Below are positions 12,801 to 25,583 of a stretch of DNA of 64,000 nucleotides, one piece after another (the first letter of the stretch is position 1; each line of letters begins with the position of its first letter). This DNA is from Berberis thunbergii. Lineage: Eukaryota; Streptophyta; Magnoliopsida; Ranunculales; Berberidaceae. Under the pieces are notes generated by a model. The model made no database searches. It saw nothing but the letters and a program-made list of their open reading frames with translations, and was not told the origin of the DNA. The stretch is taken from NCBI GenBank assembly GCA_003290165.1, contig QNQO01001835.1, positions 1 through 64,000 on the forward strand, given 5' to 3'. A program made the translations under genes and the position numbers.

Positions 12801-13236
12801 AACATAAAGTAAACTGCAATGAAACTTCATATTGCCATAACAAACCAAGATGTAAAGCGTAGAAGACCAACCATTGATCCAAAAAAACCCACAACTTCTA
12901 GTAAATAGAGAAATACAGGACAAGAAAATTTGATAATTCTTATACCTGCAAGGCTATCATTCCTCAGAGTTGACGGGGATCCAGTGATCCCAAGATTAAT
13001 GACCGGAGTACTCTCCTTCCTTGCAGATGGATCTCCTCCAACTTCAGGACGCTGTTTCTGCAAAGTGTTAGAATGTTTTGTCAAAATCAGAAACTTTGAC
13101 CAGCAGAAAACCTCCTAAAAATCTTAAACTCCACTTCCCAATTTGGCCATCCCCACGGGGAACCATGTACCTGAGGGTTGGGTAGAGACTTCCGCATCTC
13201 CTCACTAGCATTTGTAGCTTTTGGTGCTTGGGACAT
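9838..13236 (-). CDS. Small conserved-looking plant protein, unknown function
   Basis: Three coding exons are supported by splice signals: 13171-13236 (MSQAPKATNASEEMRKSLPN... ), 12946-13057, and 9838-10031. All introns are GT-AG, and the phases agree (0, then 1), giving 123 residues. An acceptor AG lies directly before the ATG, so a 5' UTR intron is likely. The protein has no signal peptide or membrane segment. It is rich in Ser, Pro and Thr. The most distinctive part is the C-terminal block RSRRDIFFSKGLHQIKGIYG followed by DWLDMVEE and an acidic tail ending DSDEDGAA. I do not recognise the family. Intact frames, clean splicing and a degenerate paralogue nearby argue that it is a real gene. 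The 2.9 kb second intron carries repeats described separately. Confidence 0.75.
11110..11194. repeat. Imperfect hairpin inside intron 2
   Basis: Left arm ACATCAACTAAGAATAGATA (continuing CCTATGT) pairs with a right arm ending TAATTAGTTGACGATGT after a short AT-rich loop. The arms are about 27-32 bp with a small bulge. It could be a short MITE or a small-RNA-like foldback; nothing further supports either. Confidence 0.7.
11560..12500. repeat. Duplicated intron segment
   Basis: Two blocks in the same intron, about 11500-11645 and 12330-12490, share the order 'CAAATGATCT ... ACCAACAAACAACTTCTAAA-like ... CAACCCTAGAAATTAA'. A third copy lies near 17640-17735 in the degenerate paralogue. The tandem duplication therefore exists within the gene as well as between the two gene copies. 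Confidence 0.6.
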
Positions 13237-14480
13237 CTAAAAATATCCAAGCAAAGAAACACATCAAGAAGTTTCAGAAGTCAAAGACGAATGCATGAAC
13301 CAAAAATCGCCGATACAATACTGACAGAATGTAAATAAACCCTACATGTGAACTCAAACAGAAAATCAAGAAACCAAAACCCTAAGGTAAAACAAGGTAT
13401 TCTAGATTAATGCTCGAGGAGAAACAACTTAAGTAGAATCCAATGAACAACATGGAATGATGGAAATGTAAACCCAAAAAAAAAATTAACTCCCACCAAA
13501 TTCAATCTACACTAAGAAAAAAATGAAAAACCCTAAACAAAATCAATACTAAATCAAACAAGATGAAAAAAACCTTAGAACAAAAGTTGTGTTGCAGTAC
13601 CTTAGAGCAGAAATCCAATCAACAACACTGAAGCCCTACAAGTACTAATAGTCGCGAGTTTTCAGCAATGAGTCTAATGAAGACTAGATGAAAAGAATCA
13701 CACAAAACCGAAGGAATGATTGAAGCAAAGGTGAACTAAAGAAATCAAATAACTTTGTTGACGATCTAAACCCTACAGTTCTGTCAATATCGACTAACTC
13801 AAGACAAATGATTGACCTAAAATTAAATTTTATTAGATGAAATTCAAGAACCCCAATACCCTAATGAACTAAGATTATATGAAGGAAATCTTGGATTCAT
13901 ACTTATAATGGTTGGATCTAATAAAATTTGATTTTAAAGTATCAAAAAATCCCAATTCTCTGAAAATCATCATACCCCAAACTCAATTTTACATATTAAA
14001 ATCAAGAAACAAAAACCCAAACAAGAAGCAAAGAAAATTATCAAAGTGAAAAAGCATATACCTTGAGAACAGCAATTCAACCAGAGTAGGAACCCTCTAA
14101 CACATGAAGCTCTTATTTATACACACATTACCTAGTTTGTATCAGCAATGGGCCAATGTGAGCTGTGATGATTCGGCGAAAACCGAACCCCACCACAGGG
14201 ATGCATTCTGCATTTACTACGAGGAACCAAAAAAAGCCGTTTTTTTTCTCAGAAAAGTTTTGAAATTTGGCAAAAATCGTAACTTCCTTATTTGTCTCAT
14301 TGAACAACAAGTTGGGTCTCGACGAAACGGTTCGAATGGTTCTTGAAAGAAAGGTTTGAACTTGAAATTTCACGGAGAGAGATTCAAAGAGGGTTTGGGT
14401 ACGTCTAACTGGGATTTGGGGTTTTGAAGGGTTTCAGAGAGTGAGAAGAGAATGCGCGGGAAAAGTGAGGAAACAAATAG
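13237..14480 (-). promoter_or_regulatory. 5' UTR, leader intron and probable promoter of the small gene
   Basis: Reading the minus strand, a donor GTATATGC near 14060 follows a purine-rich exon-like stretch (about 14062-14450), and an acceptor sits just before the ATG at 13236. This suggests a non-coding first exon and an 0.8 kb leader intron. Open frames in the leader do not look conserved. The start site is not defined by the sequence alone. Confidence 0.5.
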
Positions 14481-14608
14481 TGCACTGTTATATGAGAGCG
14501 TGGTCAAGTCAACCCTTTAAGACCTGTAAAAATAAATAATTTAAAAATAAAAAATAAAAGGACAAAAAAAATCATGAATTCATTCGTTATGAAGGTTACA
14601 AATTCGTT

Positions 14609-15989
<1,381 letters not shown>

Positions 15990-17969
15990 GCCATGTAAAG
16001 ATCATTTTAACTTTAATGAAGCTTTACACTTGCAATCCTATTCATAACTTTATGTAGACAAAAAGCGGTTGAAAGCAGACAATATATGGGGCATAAAATG
16101 CAGCTAACACAGTATATAGTTACACAATCCTATGATTTTATGAAGATTATAAATTCTAAGATTTTGTGAGAATTTAACTCCTCCCAATTTAACTTTAATT
16201 TTTCATCACGACTGTATTACCATCAACGGCTTTGTTATTATACGCATGCAATATAAAGACTTCTATAATGAAAGTAATTTACAGTAAACACATTAACAAA
16301 ATGTGATGCACAGATAATGATATACATGAATTATGAACCTGATCTCATCGGTTCTACTCAAAGCAGAAGGGACCAAACTAATAGACAACAAGATAGTCAA
16401 CTGATCAGAAAACATTCAGAAATCACTTCAATTGTATAGTCTGCAAATGTCAACAACGTCCAAAACAGTATGTACAGCATGGGTATGAACAGAAGGCAAG
16501 ATGTACAAATGCAGGCAATAGGAATGTACAGCTCTAGAGTCTGATGCTTTCACCATTTCATGAATGAGGAAACAGAAAGAATTGGGAACAAATCCAACAA
16601 CATACAAAGCAAGTTCCTGATGTGTAACAAGACAGACAAATCTCTATCTCAGTTTTCTTGGTTGTATGAGCTCTATTCAGGAGAAATAGTGTTAGTCCAA
16701 TCAACATAGATGCCCGTGTTCTCTTCAAGACTTCTGGAAAGAATTATGTCCTTAGGGATAGGATGTGGTGTAGAGGACTGAATGGTTGTACCACTGAGAG
16801 CTGCAGCATTACCAGAATTCAACAGAGCCATCTCAGCACTCAATGTGTCTACTTAGCGAGCATTGGCTGTGATCATGACAAATAGCCAATGTCATCAGTA
16901 TTAAGAACTATGTTTGAAAGCTTTTCTCACATCTCATTTTTTCATGGAACTTAGATGTTGAAAGACAAGCGTCGCTTTATCAGATGCAGCAAACTTTAAT
17001 ATACAACATACCGTTCAAAACTCAGAGATCATAGTAATCTCATTATACGGCTAACTGAAACAATCTGCAATCTACTGACACAGGCACCACGGCTATTTGA
17101 ACTATTCTAAATAGTAAAGAACTTTACTGAGAAAGCATAGGCACTAATAGTACGACATTTACTCTGAGGTCAATTGCATTTTCCTGGATAAACAATAAAT
17201 CCTTGCAGATTCCACTAGCCAAGCATTTATTCCCGTTTCAAGGGAGGATGGAAATAAAAAGAACTTCTAGATGCCTTTGAAACCATTATAAGAACATTAA
17301 ACTTAAACAATTAAAGGTTACCCTTCAAGGGCTTATCAGAGATTCTCTTATTTGTTCCAATTTCCAACCAAATACCTTATAACATGATAAAAGCTTGGCA
17401 AACCGTATTGAGCAAACATTAAAAAAAATATAAATCTTGTATAAAAAGGGACAATAAACGAAAAGCTCTGATCAAACAATTCTGAAGTGGAAAGCCAGAT
17501 ATGGGATAATAATGAATTCATATTAATAAATATCATAGGAATACATGTAAATTATAGTAACACTCTATACATTGCTAACAAATCAAGAAATAAGCCATAA
17601 CCTTAGATCAAACAACCATATTCGACCAAACAATTTCAAGCAAATTTATTCCATCAAATGATCTAACTTTATCCTCTTGAACCCACCAAACCCACAAACC
17701 ATTTTTGAAGCTTTTACTGAAACTACCCAACCCTAGGAATAACTACAAAACCAGTATGTTACATTCACATTTGTAAACCACAAAGTTATTTGTTCGTTCT
17801 AAATGGCCATCTAGAAGATGGAAACTACAATTGCATTGGTTTACAACCCTTGTCTAACCATGCATGATATGCCTCTTCTTTACAAATGAGCATATCTTTC
17901 TATTGAAATTGGGAACGGTGGCAGCATTTTTGTAACCAACATCACCTTTTGACCATGAGACGAATGATG
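15990..17969 (-). pseudogene. Degenerate duplicate of the small gene
   Basis: This stretch parallels 9340-12670 in order. At 16673-16866 it holds an equivalent of the last coding exon, with the same acceptor context (TGATCACAG then CCAATG). The matching words are LSGTTIQSS, PKDIILSR and GIYVDW, against SGTTLVPLQ, RRDIFFSK and GIYGDW in the intact gene. A stop codon falls at the fifth codon of this exon, and the acidic tail is lost. Equivalents of exons 1 and 2 were not found. Intron sequence corresponding to about 12670-12760 reappears at 27163-27257, on the far side of the Tat element, which therefore inserted into this copy. Confidence 0.7.
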
Positions 17970-17974
17970 ATCAT

Positions 17975-18650
17975 TGATGCAGTCGATTTTCGATCCATGC
18001 GTTGATTGCAAGCCTACACAAGGAACACATGTGAGCAACGAACTACCGTTGTGGTGGTCGATGACACTCCGATGCTAAAGTCAGACAAGGATTTGAGGAA
18101 GGCGTAATGCTGTAAACATGAAATTTTGTATCGTAGTTTAGCTTACCAATCTCATGTCTTATTTATAGTGCTGGAGTCCTGGTTCGATCAGATCATCGAT
18201 GGCGTAGTTTAGGGAAGAAGATCTTCGTGGATGTCCTTTTCTAATTACGAGTCATGTTGTGAAGGGGATCAGTTTCCCTGTTAGCATTGTGCTCCTAGAT
18301 ACGCGGGAAATAGTTTTCGTTCCGAGAATAGTCCGTAGATAGAAGTCTCCATGTGTGATATATACTCTGGAATTTGCTTCCTAGTTGAAAGCAGAGTATT
18401 GCTGTCTTGCCTTTCCGAAGATGATTCTCTAGATACTTGCCTTAGCAGAACTTATGGGTATTAAGGATAGCTGTGAGACGCGTGGACTTAGCAGGCTGTA
18501 ATGATTTTGGGTTCTTCTGGCGGACTACGTTGTGCGGGCTTAGAGCCGCTAGGGCCAGATCAGTGTTGGGTTGTGCTTGGGTCTACTATTCCTTGAGATC
18601 ATCATGACACTTGTATAGTGTAGAAGGGAGACCGGTTTGGTGTATCATCA
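17975..18650 (-). repeat. 3' LTR of the Tat element
   Basis: It runs from TGATGCAGTCG to TGTATCATCA on the plus strand (676 bp) and matches 26471-27157 and 46781-47467. Flanked on the left by the target duplication ATCAT. Confidence 0.9.
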
Positions 18651-18950
18651 ACTACTCCCTCCGAGTTAGTGGGGCGTCTAGTCGGTCCACTAAATCTCTT
18701 AAAAGTAACTGTACCGTCACAATGATTGAACCCGAAGCGTTGTCTCAAGCGGCGCATAACATCAATAAAAACGCGACTGTTTGAGGAGAATAAGTATATT
18801 ATATATTTCCTATAAATAGCCGTCGCTTTGAGGAAGATCTCTCCTATTACTCTGTGCATTGTTCTTTTGTACGATTGTGCTTCTGTAGAGTTCGTTTTTC
18901 ACTTTCTATTAATGGTTGATAATTTGAAATTACTTCCAAGCAGTTGTTGT

Positions 18951-20750
18951 CCTTCACCTGTCTCAATTTTTTTCAAATTAGGCTGGTTGATGAAACCGAG
19001 TTAATCAGGCTTCAGAGCCTGTATCATATTCCAGGGGATCTGGAAATCATTCATGTGCTCGTGGATAGGGCTCTGTCTTCACCCCCTCAGGGGTTCTAGG
19101 GTTGCATTGGGGCATGTTCGAATCTAGGCTCTGGTTTCCAGTGCTAGATGACGTTTAGTGCTTCTTCTTTTCTCTTTGCATGCCTTCCGCTCAGTTGGTC
19201 CCAATCGGGTTCAAGATTTGGTTGCAATTCTTCTCCGAACGCACGATGCTGGCCTTCGTCTAACCCTGACGATAGTTCATCATCTGATTGCCACTTGGTT
19301 GAATTCTAGGGTCCTTTGCATACTGCATAACCCCTCTTGCTTGTGTCTGATGGCGGATGATGCTAAGCCCTGGACGAAGTATTGGTTTCTGGCTTTAGTA
19401 AATTCCTCGTATTTCAAGTTTGGAGGTAGTTGAGTCCACATACTTTTAGTTTGACCTCAGTGAGTTTCTTCGTTGCTATCTTGTTTTCTCATTTCCAGAT
19501 GCAATGCTAATTTGATACGTCATTTATTTTTTCAGGGAAGTTCGCGGTTCCGATTCTTACGGAGTAGAAAAAACGGATAGAAAGGGAGTTTACCAAACTC
19601 CTGTTGATGTCTGTTGTGGAGGTCATAATGCCGGAAAATGTCGTGCAGAGTGGATTGCTACGATGCTCTCATGACGGTCTTGCTGTGCCAGATTCACCGC
19701 CTGAAGAGGCCGTCGACCATTGTTCGAGGAAAGGGAACTTGGCCAAGCTTAGTTCGACTAGGTTGGCGGAACTGAAGGTGAGCGTGCCTCCTGTTGCTGT
19801 TCCGAATAGAATGTAGCCCCCTATCCATGTTGTTTCTTCTTTCGAGCCTTTGTCCTTACCAGAGAACGCGACAGCTGTTGCAAAGCACATATTGCCCTCT
19901 TCTGCACTAGAGGTCATTTCAGGGGATCGTCGACTCTTGCTTGACATTGTTGTCTCTCCTATTGTGGTGGAGGGAGAGTGCACTGGACTAGGTGTAGACG
20001 CTGCGAGTTACCATGGGTCCATGGCGGAGGATAGCGTTCTTGATTCACATGGTCCCACCGAGCTACATCTTGATGCTTGCGAAAAAGGTCCTCGCTTTGG
20101 AAAAGGCTTTTGCTGACTTGCAGGTGTCGTATTCGGAGGCTCTCAACTGGGTGGATTACTTGACTGATTAGCTGCAAAATTCTGGTGCTGTCGTGAATTT
20201 GGAGGCCATGCGAGATGCAATGCCCGCGTTTGAAGTAGAGTTTGCAATCATAAGGGCTCAACTGAGGTCGAATGAATCTGACTTGGCTTCGACCCATGCC
20301 AAGCTTGGATGGGCCTGTGTTGAGTTGGAACGCTTAGACGTTGCCGCGGACAAGTGGTCGTCCGATTTGCAGACCCAGGTTGCTGAAAGGAATTGGGGCG
20401 GAGATGGAGCAGGCCGTTACACGATGACAAATTGAGTCCGAGGTCGCTGAGGGGCTTCGCCGTGCCCGCGAGGCAGAACATTTGCAGTTAGAGGAGCATT
20501 TGCACTAAGCTGATTTGGTAGGCGTGGTGGTATTTGTTGCTTCAAAATTAAGGCCACAAATCTCATCAGAGGTTATCTAGGGAAGATTGGAGCTTCTGGA
20601 GCTCATAAAAAAGAAACACCCCGACATTGACCTTGACTTTGTTCGTTATAGGAGGGTTGCTTTTGGAACCATTGTGCAAGAGGAAAGCTCTAGCATTGTG
20701 GGACAGGCTATTAAGGAAACCGTCTCGCCCCTTTCTTCTAGTAAATAGTT
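18951..20750 (+). pseudogene. Antisense ORF remnant of the Tat element
   Basis: It runs opposite to pol. The plus strand shows fragments of a long protein: an N-terminal part (LVDETELIRLQSLYHIPGDL) and a middle part near 19158-19430. A C-terminal coiled-coil-like stretch follows at 20193-20400 (IIRAQLRSNESDLASTHAKL, VELERLDVAADKWSSDLQ). Tat elements often carry such an antisense frame related to the 'putative gypsy-type transposon' family. Frames change several times, so no full product is possible. Confidence 0.6.
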
Positions 20751-21009
20751 GTAACATCCTTTTAAGGACAAAGACAGACATAAAGTTTTTAATGAAAGCC
20801 ATGTTTTATATCATTGCCTTTTGTCTTGTATTTTCGTGTCGTTGTGCCTTCTCTAGAAGTATTGTAGGCTGTGAGATTCAACTCTCAAGCCAAGAAAGTT
20901 TTTTTGCAGATCGTCGGTGTGCACCACCTGAGTCGCGCCGTAACTGACTGCTTTTAGTTGCTCTCACTCATGGGCGAGCTACTGAGGTCCCTGATGAGCT
21001 GCTATTATA

Positions 21010-22085
21010 AGTCGTGGTACCGCCGAACGACCGTCGACCGAGTATTGCAGACTGGGTATTGGGATGCTCCGAAGGTTGTTGTGCTTCAGGGATCACCGAC
21101 GAGCCACTATTATTAGGCATGAAAGTGTCGACTAGACTCTTCTTTCAACCTTCATTATCCGCACGTGACGGGCTAGGCATTAGGTGTCGGAAGCCATCGT
21201 CGTTACTAGTGAAATAACTAAGACTACCTGGTAAGTTTGACGATCATTGTCTGTTGGAGAGCATTGGTTCCTTGGTGAGTCATCGTCATGAGGCGAATGA
21301 GTACTGAATAGACTCTCACTTCCACGATCGTCATTGTCCGCACGTTGTGGACTAGGCGTAGGGTACCAGAAGCCGTCGTCATCAGTCGCGAACTAACTAG
21401 GTTTACTTGGTAAGTTTGTGATCATTGTCTATTGCAGAGCAATGATCCCTTAGCGAGTTGTCGCCATCAGGCGTATGAGTGGTGACTAGACTCCCACTTC
21501 CTCGACCGTCATTGTCCGCTCACAGCAGACTAGGCGTTTGGCACCAGAAGCCGTCGTTATCAGTCGCGAACTGACTAGGCTTACCTGGTAAGTTTGAAAA
21601 TCATTGTCTATCAAAAAACAATGATCCCTTGGTGAGTCATCATCATCAAACGTATGAGAGCTGACTAGACTCTCACTTCCACGGTCGTCATCGTCTGCGC
21701 GCAGCGGACTAGGCGTTGGGCACCATAAGTCACCATCATCAGTCGCGAACTGACTAAGCTTACTTGGTAAGTTCGGCGATCATTGTCTGTTGGAGAGCAA
21801 TGATCCCTTGGCGAGTCATCGTCATCAGGCGTATGAGTGCTGACTAGACTCCCACTTCCTTGGCCATCATCGTTCGTGCATAGCGGACTAGGCGATGGGC
21901 ACCATAAGCTGTCGTCATCAGTCGCTAATTGACTACACTTACCTAGTAAGTTCGACTATCATTGTCTGTTGGAGAGCAGTAATCCCTTGGCGAGTCATCG
22001 TTATCAGGCGTATGAGCGCTGGCTAGACTCCCACTTTCTCGATCGTCGTTGTCTGCGTGCAGCGCACTAGGCGTTGAATGTAATC
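21010..22085. repeat. 179-bp tandem repeat array in Tat 3' region
   Basis: About six units recur. The landmark CATTGTCT(G/A)TT appears at 21245, 21423, 21602, 21781 and 21960, a spacing of 178-179 bp. Each unit also has 'GACTAGACTC', 'GCGGACTAGGCGTT' and 'ATCAGTCGCGAACTGACTA'. It lies between the integrase remnant and the antisense ORF. Confidence 0.92.
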
Positions 22086-22289
22086 CCTTGAGTCTGGTCA
22101 TGGAGGGGATGATCAGAGGTCGAGTTGGTCGTAACGAACAACAGTGAAAGTTTAGTGAAAACAAATATTTTTATTGATAATATTTTTTGAGATGCTCTAC
22201 ATTCCATGGTCGTTTAAGTCCGCAGCTGTTTATGTCTTCTAACCAGTACGTCCCCAGCTTGTTGACCTTGGTTACTCTGTAGGGTTCCC

Positions 22290-23900
22290 AATTTAGGTTC
22301 AGCTTTCCTGCGCCACCTCTTTGGTGTCTTGCTGGGTCTTCCTGAGTACCCAGTCTCCCACTCTGAATTCGCTTGGCTTGACCTTCTTGTCGTAGTATTG
22401 CGCTATTTGTTGTTGGTAGGTAGATATGTTGGTGGAGGCTAGATCCCGCTTTTCTTCGAGGAGGCCTAATCCAACGCGCAAGGCTTTGTCATTACCATCT
22501 GGTCTAAACTCTTTTGTTTGGAAGGTTCGCACTTCAAGTTCTATCAGAACCATAGCTTCTGACCCATATGCTAGGGCGAAGGGTGTTTCTTCGATATGGA
22601 TTCTTTTGGTTGTTCAATATGCCCAGAGTATTCTCGGTAACTCTGAAACCCATTTCCCTTTGGCCGCATCAAGCTTCTTTTTGATCGCCTCCATGATTGT
22701 TCGGTTGGTAACCTCCGTTTTGCTGTTGGCTTGTGGGTGCCCTGGCGAGGAAAAATGGTGATTGAGGCTCAAAATTTTGAATAGTTTTTTGACCTTGATG
22801 CCCTAAAATTGAGTTCTGTTGTCGCTGACCAATACTCTAGGCATGCCAAATCTGCAAACGATGGTTGCCGATATGAATTTTTCTATTTGGACCTGCGTTA
22901 TCTTAGATAGGGTTCGGCTTCGACTCACTTGGCGAAGTAGTCGACAGCCACAAGAAGGAACCTTTTACCGGCTGATGTTAAGAGTGGTCTTGTGATACAC
23001 TTATGTGGGCGGACCTGAGGGGGAGGGTGCAGGCGAAGCCCATGATGGCGAAGCCCAATAGGTCCATGGATCCCAAGAGGGGTTGGGCGAGCTACCAAGG
23101 GGAGATTATAGTCCCACATCGCCTAGGTGAGAGAAGGGGATGTGCTATATATGTGTGAGGTTGGATCCCCATAGTAAGAGGTCTTTTAAAACCGTGCGGG
23201 CCGGTTGGGCCTAGAGCGGACAATATCTTACTGTGCGGATCGTGTCGTTACAAAATGGTATCAGAGCCGAACCTATCCGGAAGTGTGCCAACGAGGACCT
23301 TGGGCTCCCTTAGGGGGGTGGACTGTGATACCCTTGTGTGGGCGGACCTGAGGGGGAGGGTGCGGGAGAAACCCATGATGGCGAAGCCCAATAGGCCCGT
23401 GGATCCCAAGAGGGGTTGGGCGAGCTACCAAGGGGAGATTATAGTCCCACATCGCCTAGGTGAGGGAAGGAGATGTGCTATATATGATCGAGGTTGGATC
23501 CCCATAGTAAGAAGCCTTTTAAATCCGAGTGGGCCGGTTGGGACAATATCTTACTGTGTAGATCGGGTCGTTACAAGTCTGATGATGTCCATCCCCCAGT
23601 GCGCGAATGGCACAGACTTGTCATCGGCGTCAGTGGCTGGGCGGGCATGTGTGGTATGGCGCTAACCTCTGACATTTGTCGCACTTGTGGACAATATCTT
23701 TGGAATCTCGTTGCATTGTCGGCTAATAATATCCTAGGGTTAAAGCTTTGTGGGCGAGTGTTCTCCCACCCGGATGATTTCCGCATATACCATCGTGGAT
23801 CCTTCCCAGGACCCGAGTTGCCTCCGGAGGCGACAGACATCAGAGCTGGGGGTGTTATCACTGATCTCCTTTATAACGTCGTTTAGGAGAGTGTGCCTTG
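22290..23900 (-). pseudogene. Tat integrase remnant, split by a TRIM
   Basis: Upstream pieces read like the zinc-binding and core region (for example RCAMC-like stops and MSEVSAIPHMPAQPL context near 23600-23700). After the TRIM the frame resumes with KRFLLVAVDYFAK, a signature of the integrase core. The C-terminal part, 22299-22553, shows GNDKALRVGLGLLEEKRDLA and VKPSEFRVGDWVLR, typical of Tat integrase tails. The catalytic triad cannot be confirmed. Confidence 0.7.
22991..23575 (+). mobile_element. TRIM element inserted in Tat integrase
   Basis: Two direct repeats, 22991-23252 and 23324-23575, both start TGTGATAC and end GTTACA. Directly after the first repeat comes the primer-binding site TGGTATCAGAGCC (23256-23268, initiator-tRNA-Met type), then about 55 bp, then a purine tract AGGGGGGTGGAC before the second repeat. 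The flanks GGTCT and AGTCT form a 5-bp target duplication with one mismatch. There is no coding capacity, so this is a terminal-repeat retrotransposon in miniature. It resembles the copies at 44512 and 50134. Confidence 0.9.
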
Positions 23901-24049
23901 CTGCTATGTTTTTGAGTCTTTTGGCTTCGAATTTCTCGATCGCTAGGGCTCCGATTACGATGTATTCGAGGATTAGAGTCATCCAATTTGGCGATGCGCC
24001 TGTAGTGCATACATCTCTAGGTTATTCTTTGTCGAGGCTTGATCACTCT

Positions 24050-24470
24050 TGATATTCAATGAGACCGCTTGAGACTTTGGTAGTGGCTTCTCTAGCTAGC
24101 GCGTTAGCTATTTTATTGTTGTCTTGAGGGCATTATATGAGCTTGCACCTTATGCCAGTCTTGAGTCGCTGTATGTCATTAGGTGATCTATTCTGTTCCC
24201 CAAGGCTAGCTTCAGGCCAGACAGGAGGGCCTCATATTTAGCCTCGTTGTTCAAAGTGGGAAAGTTGAATCTGGCGATTTTTTTGAGGGTTAAGCCGTTT
24301 GGTGAGTGCAGTGTGATCCCAACTCCGTTTGGTTTCCTGTAGATGATCCATCACAGCGCAAGGTCCATTCCTAGATGTTTGAATCCCAGGTCTGAAGATC
24401 TATCTTTGGTTCTTCCCCATAGGTGAACTCGACGATGAAGTCCCCCAGTGTCTTGGCTTTGATGGCGGTT
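24050..24470 (-). pseudogene. Second (archaeal-type) RNase H remnant of the Tat element
   Basis: Minus-strand words DLQTWDSNI, EWTLRCDGSS and GSHCT... fit the start of the additional RNase H that marks Tat elements. The domain is riddled with stops. Confidence 0.55.
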
Positions 24471-24541
24471 CTTGGAGAATAGCTTATGTCAAACTGTCGG
24501 AGTTCTATTGGCCATTTCACCATCCCGTCGGATAACTCTGG

Positions 24542-25009
24542 TTAATGCAATACCGAGCAGAGCGGGTGCTTGGCTACAACTGTTATAAAATGGGCCTGAA
24601 AATAGGGCCTCAATTTCTTTGAGGATACAACCAAAGTCAGGGCTAACTTTTCTAGGTCTGGGTAGTATGCCTCTGCTTCCACGAAGGTTTTACTGGCGTA
24701 ATACACTGGTCTCTGGGTTCCCCTGTCATCTTGTACGAGGGCAGAGCTGACAGCGTGCTTGGAAACAGACAAGTATAAGTAGAGTGTTTCCCCCGTCGTC
24801 GATTTTGAGAGTAGCTCTGGACTCCCCATGTATGCTTTCAGGCTCTGAAAGGCTTGTTCACACTTTTTGTCCCATGAGAATCCTTTGCTTCCTCTTAGTA
24901 TTTTAAAGAAAGGGATGCATTTGTCGGATGATTTAGGTATAAACCTGTTCAATGCTGCTACCCTCCTAGTCAGGCTCTGAACGTCTCTGATGTTGGAGGG
25001 GACTTTCAT
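24542..25009 (-). pseudogene. Tat RNase H domain
   Basis: The 155-residue frame contains the connection segment (SLTRRVAALNRFIPKSSDKC, FFKILRGSKGFSWD) and RNase H-like sequence (LYLYLSVSKHAVSSALVQDD, RPVYYASKTFVEAEAYYPDLEKLALTLV). The first catalytic Asp of the usual LYLYL(S/A)V stretch is not conserved. Confidence 0.75.
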
Positions 25010-25066
25010 GTCGAGAAGGGCCTGAATTTATTTTGGCTCAGCTTTAATTCCCCTTTTGTTCACTAT

Positions 25067-25583
25067 TTAGCCTAGGAATTTTTCATACTCAATTCCGAAC
25101 GTACACTTCTTTGGGTTGAGGTTCATCCGGTATTTCCTGAGCTGGTTGAATGCTTTAGTGATGTCTCCTATGTGGTCGGGGCTACGGAGGCTCTCGACCA
25201 ACATATCATCGATGTAGACCTCCATATTCCTACCAATTTGTTCTTTAAACATTTGGTTTACCTGTCGTTGGTATGTAGCACCTGCGTTCTTTAAGCAGAA
25301 CGACATCACCCAGTAACAGTATATCCCTCTCTCATTTATGAAAAAGGTACTTTCTTGATTGATTGTAGCCTGAGTAGGCTCCATGAAGAGGTAGGCTTTG
25401 CCCAGATGTGGCGTCCACGATCTAATCAATGCGGGGAACATAAAGTTTCATTTGGGCAAGTTTTGTTCATGTCCATGTAGTCTACACAGACTCTCCATTT
25501 CCCATTTTTTTTTTTACCAAAATGGTGTTTGCCAGCCAGTCTGGGTGTTGCACTTCTTTGATCATGTCTGCATTGAGTAACGG
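25067..25583 (-). pseudogene. Tat reverse transcriptase
   Basis: The frame at 25067-25441 carries the fingers/palm part of reverse transcriptase (GKAYLFMEPTQATINQEST, then SFCLKNAGATYQR). The polymerase motif VYIDDMLVES is intact, and RKYRMNLNPKKCTFGIE follows. The stretch joining it to the previous frame, about 25442-25583, is broken. The enzyme is related to virus-like polymerases of Ty3/Gypsy elements, but this copy cannot yield a continuous polyprotein. Confidence 0.8.

Noticed and set aside
14128..14373. 81-residue minus-strand frame upstream of the small gene
   Set aside because: It lies in the probable 5' UTR, with no recognisable domain and no conserved counterpart seen in the duplicate.
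21010..22085. CRISPR-like regular repeats
   Set aside because: Units are 179 bp and contiguous, without unique spacers, in a plant retroelement; this is a tandem array.
23255..23886. Two overlapping plus-strand frames of 130-136 residues
   Set aside because: They run across a TRIM LTR and the antisense of Tat integrase; no family features.
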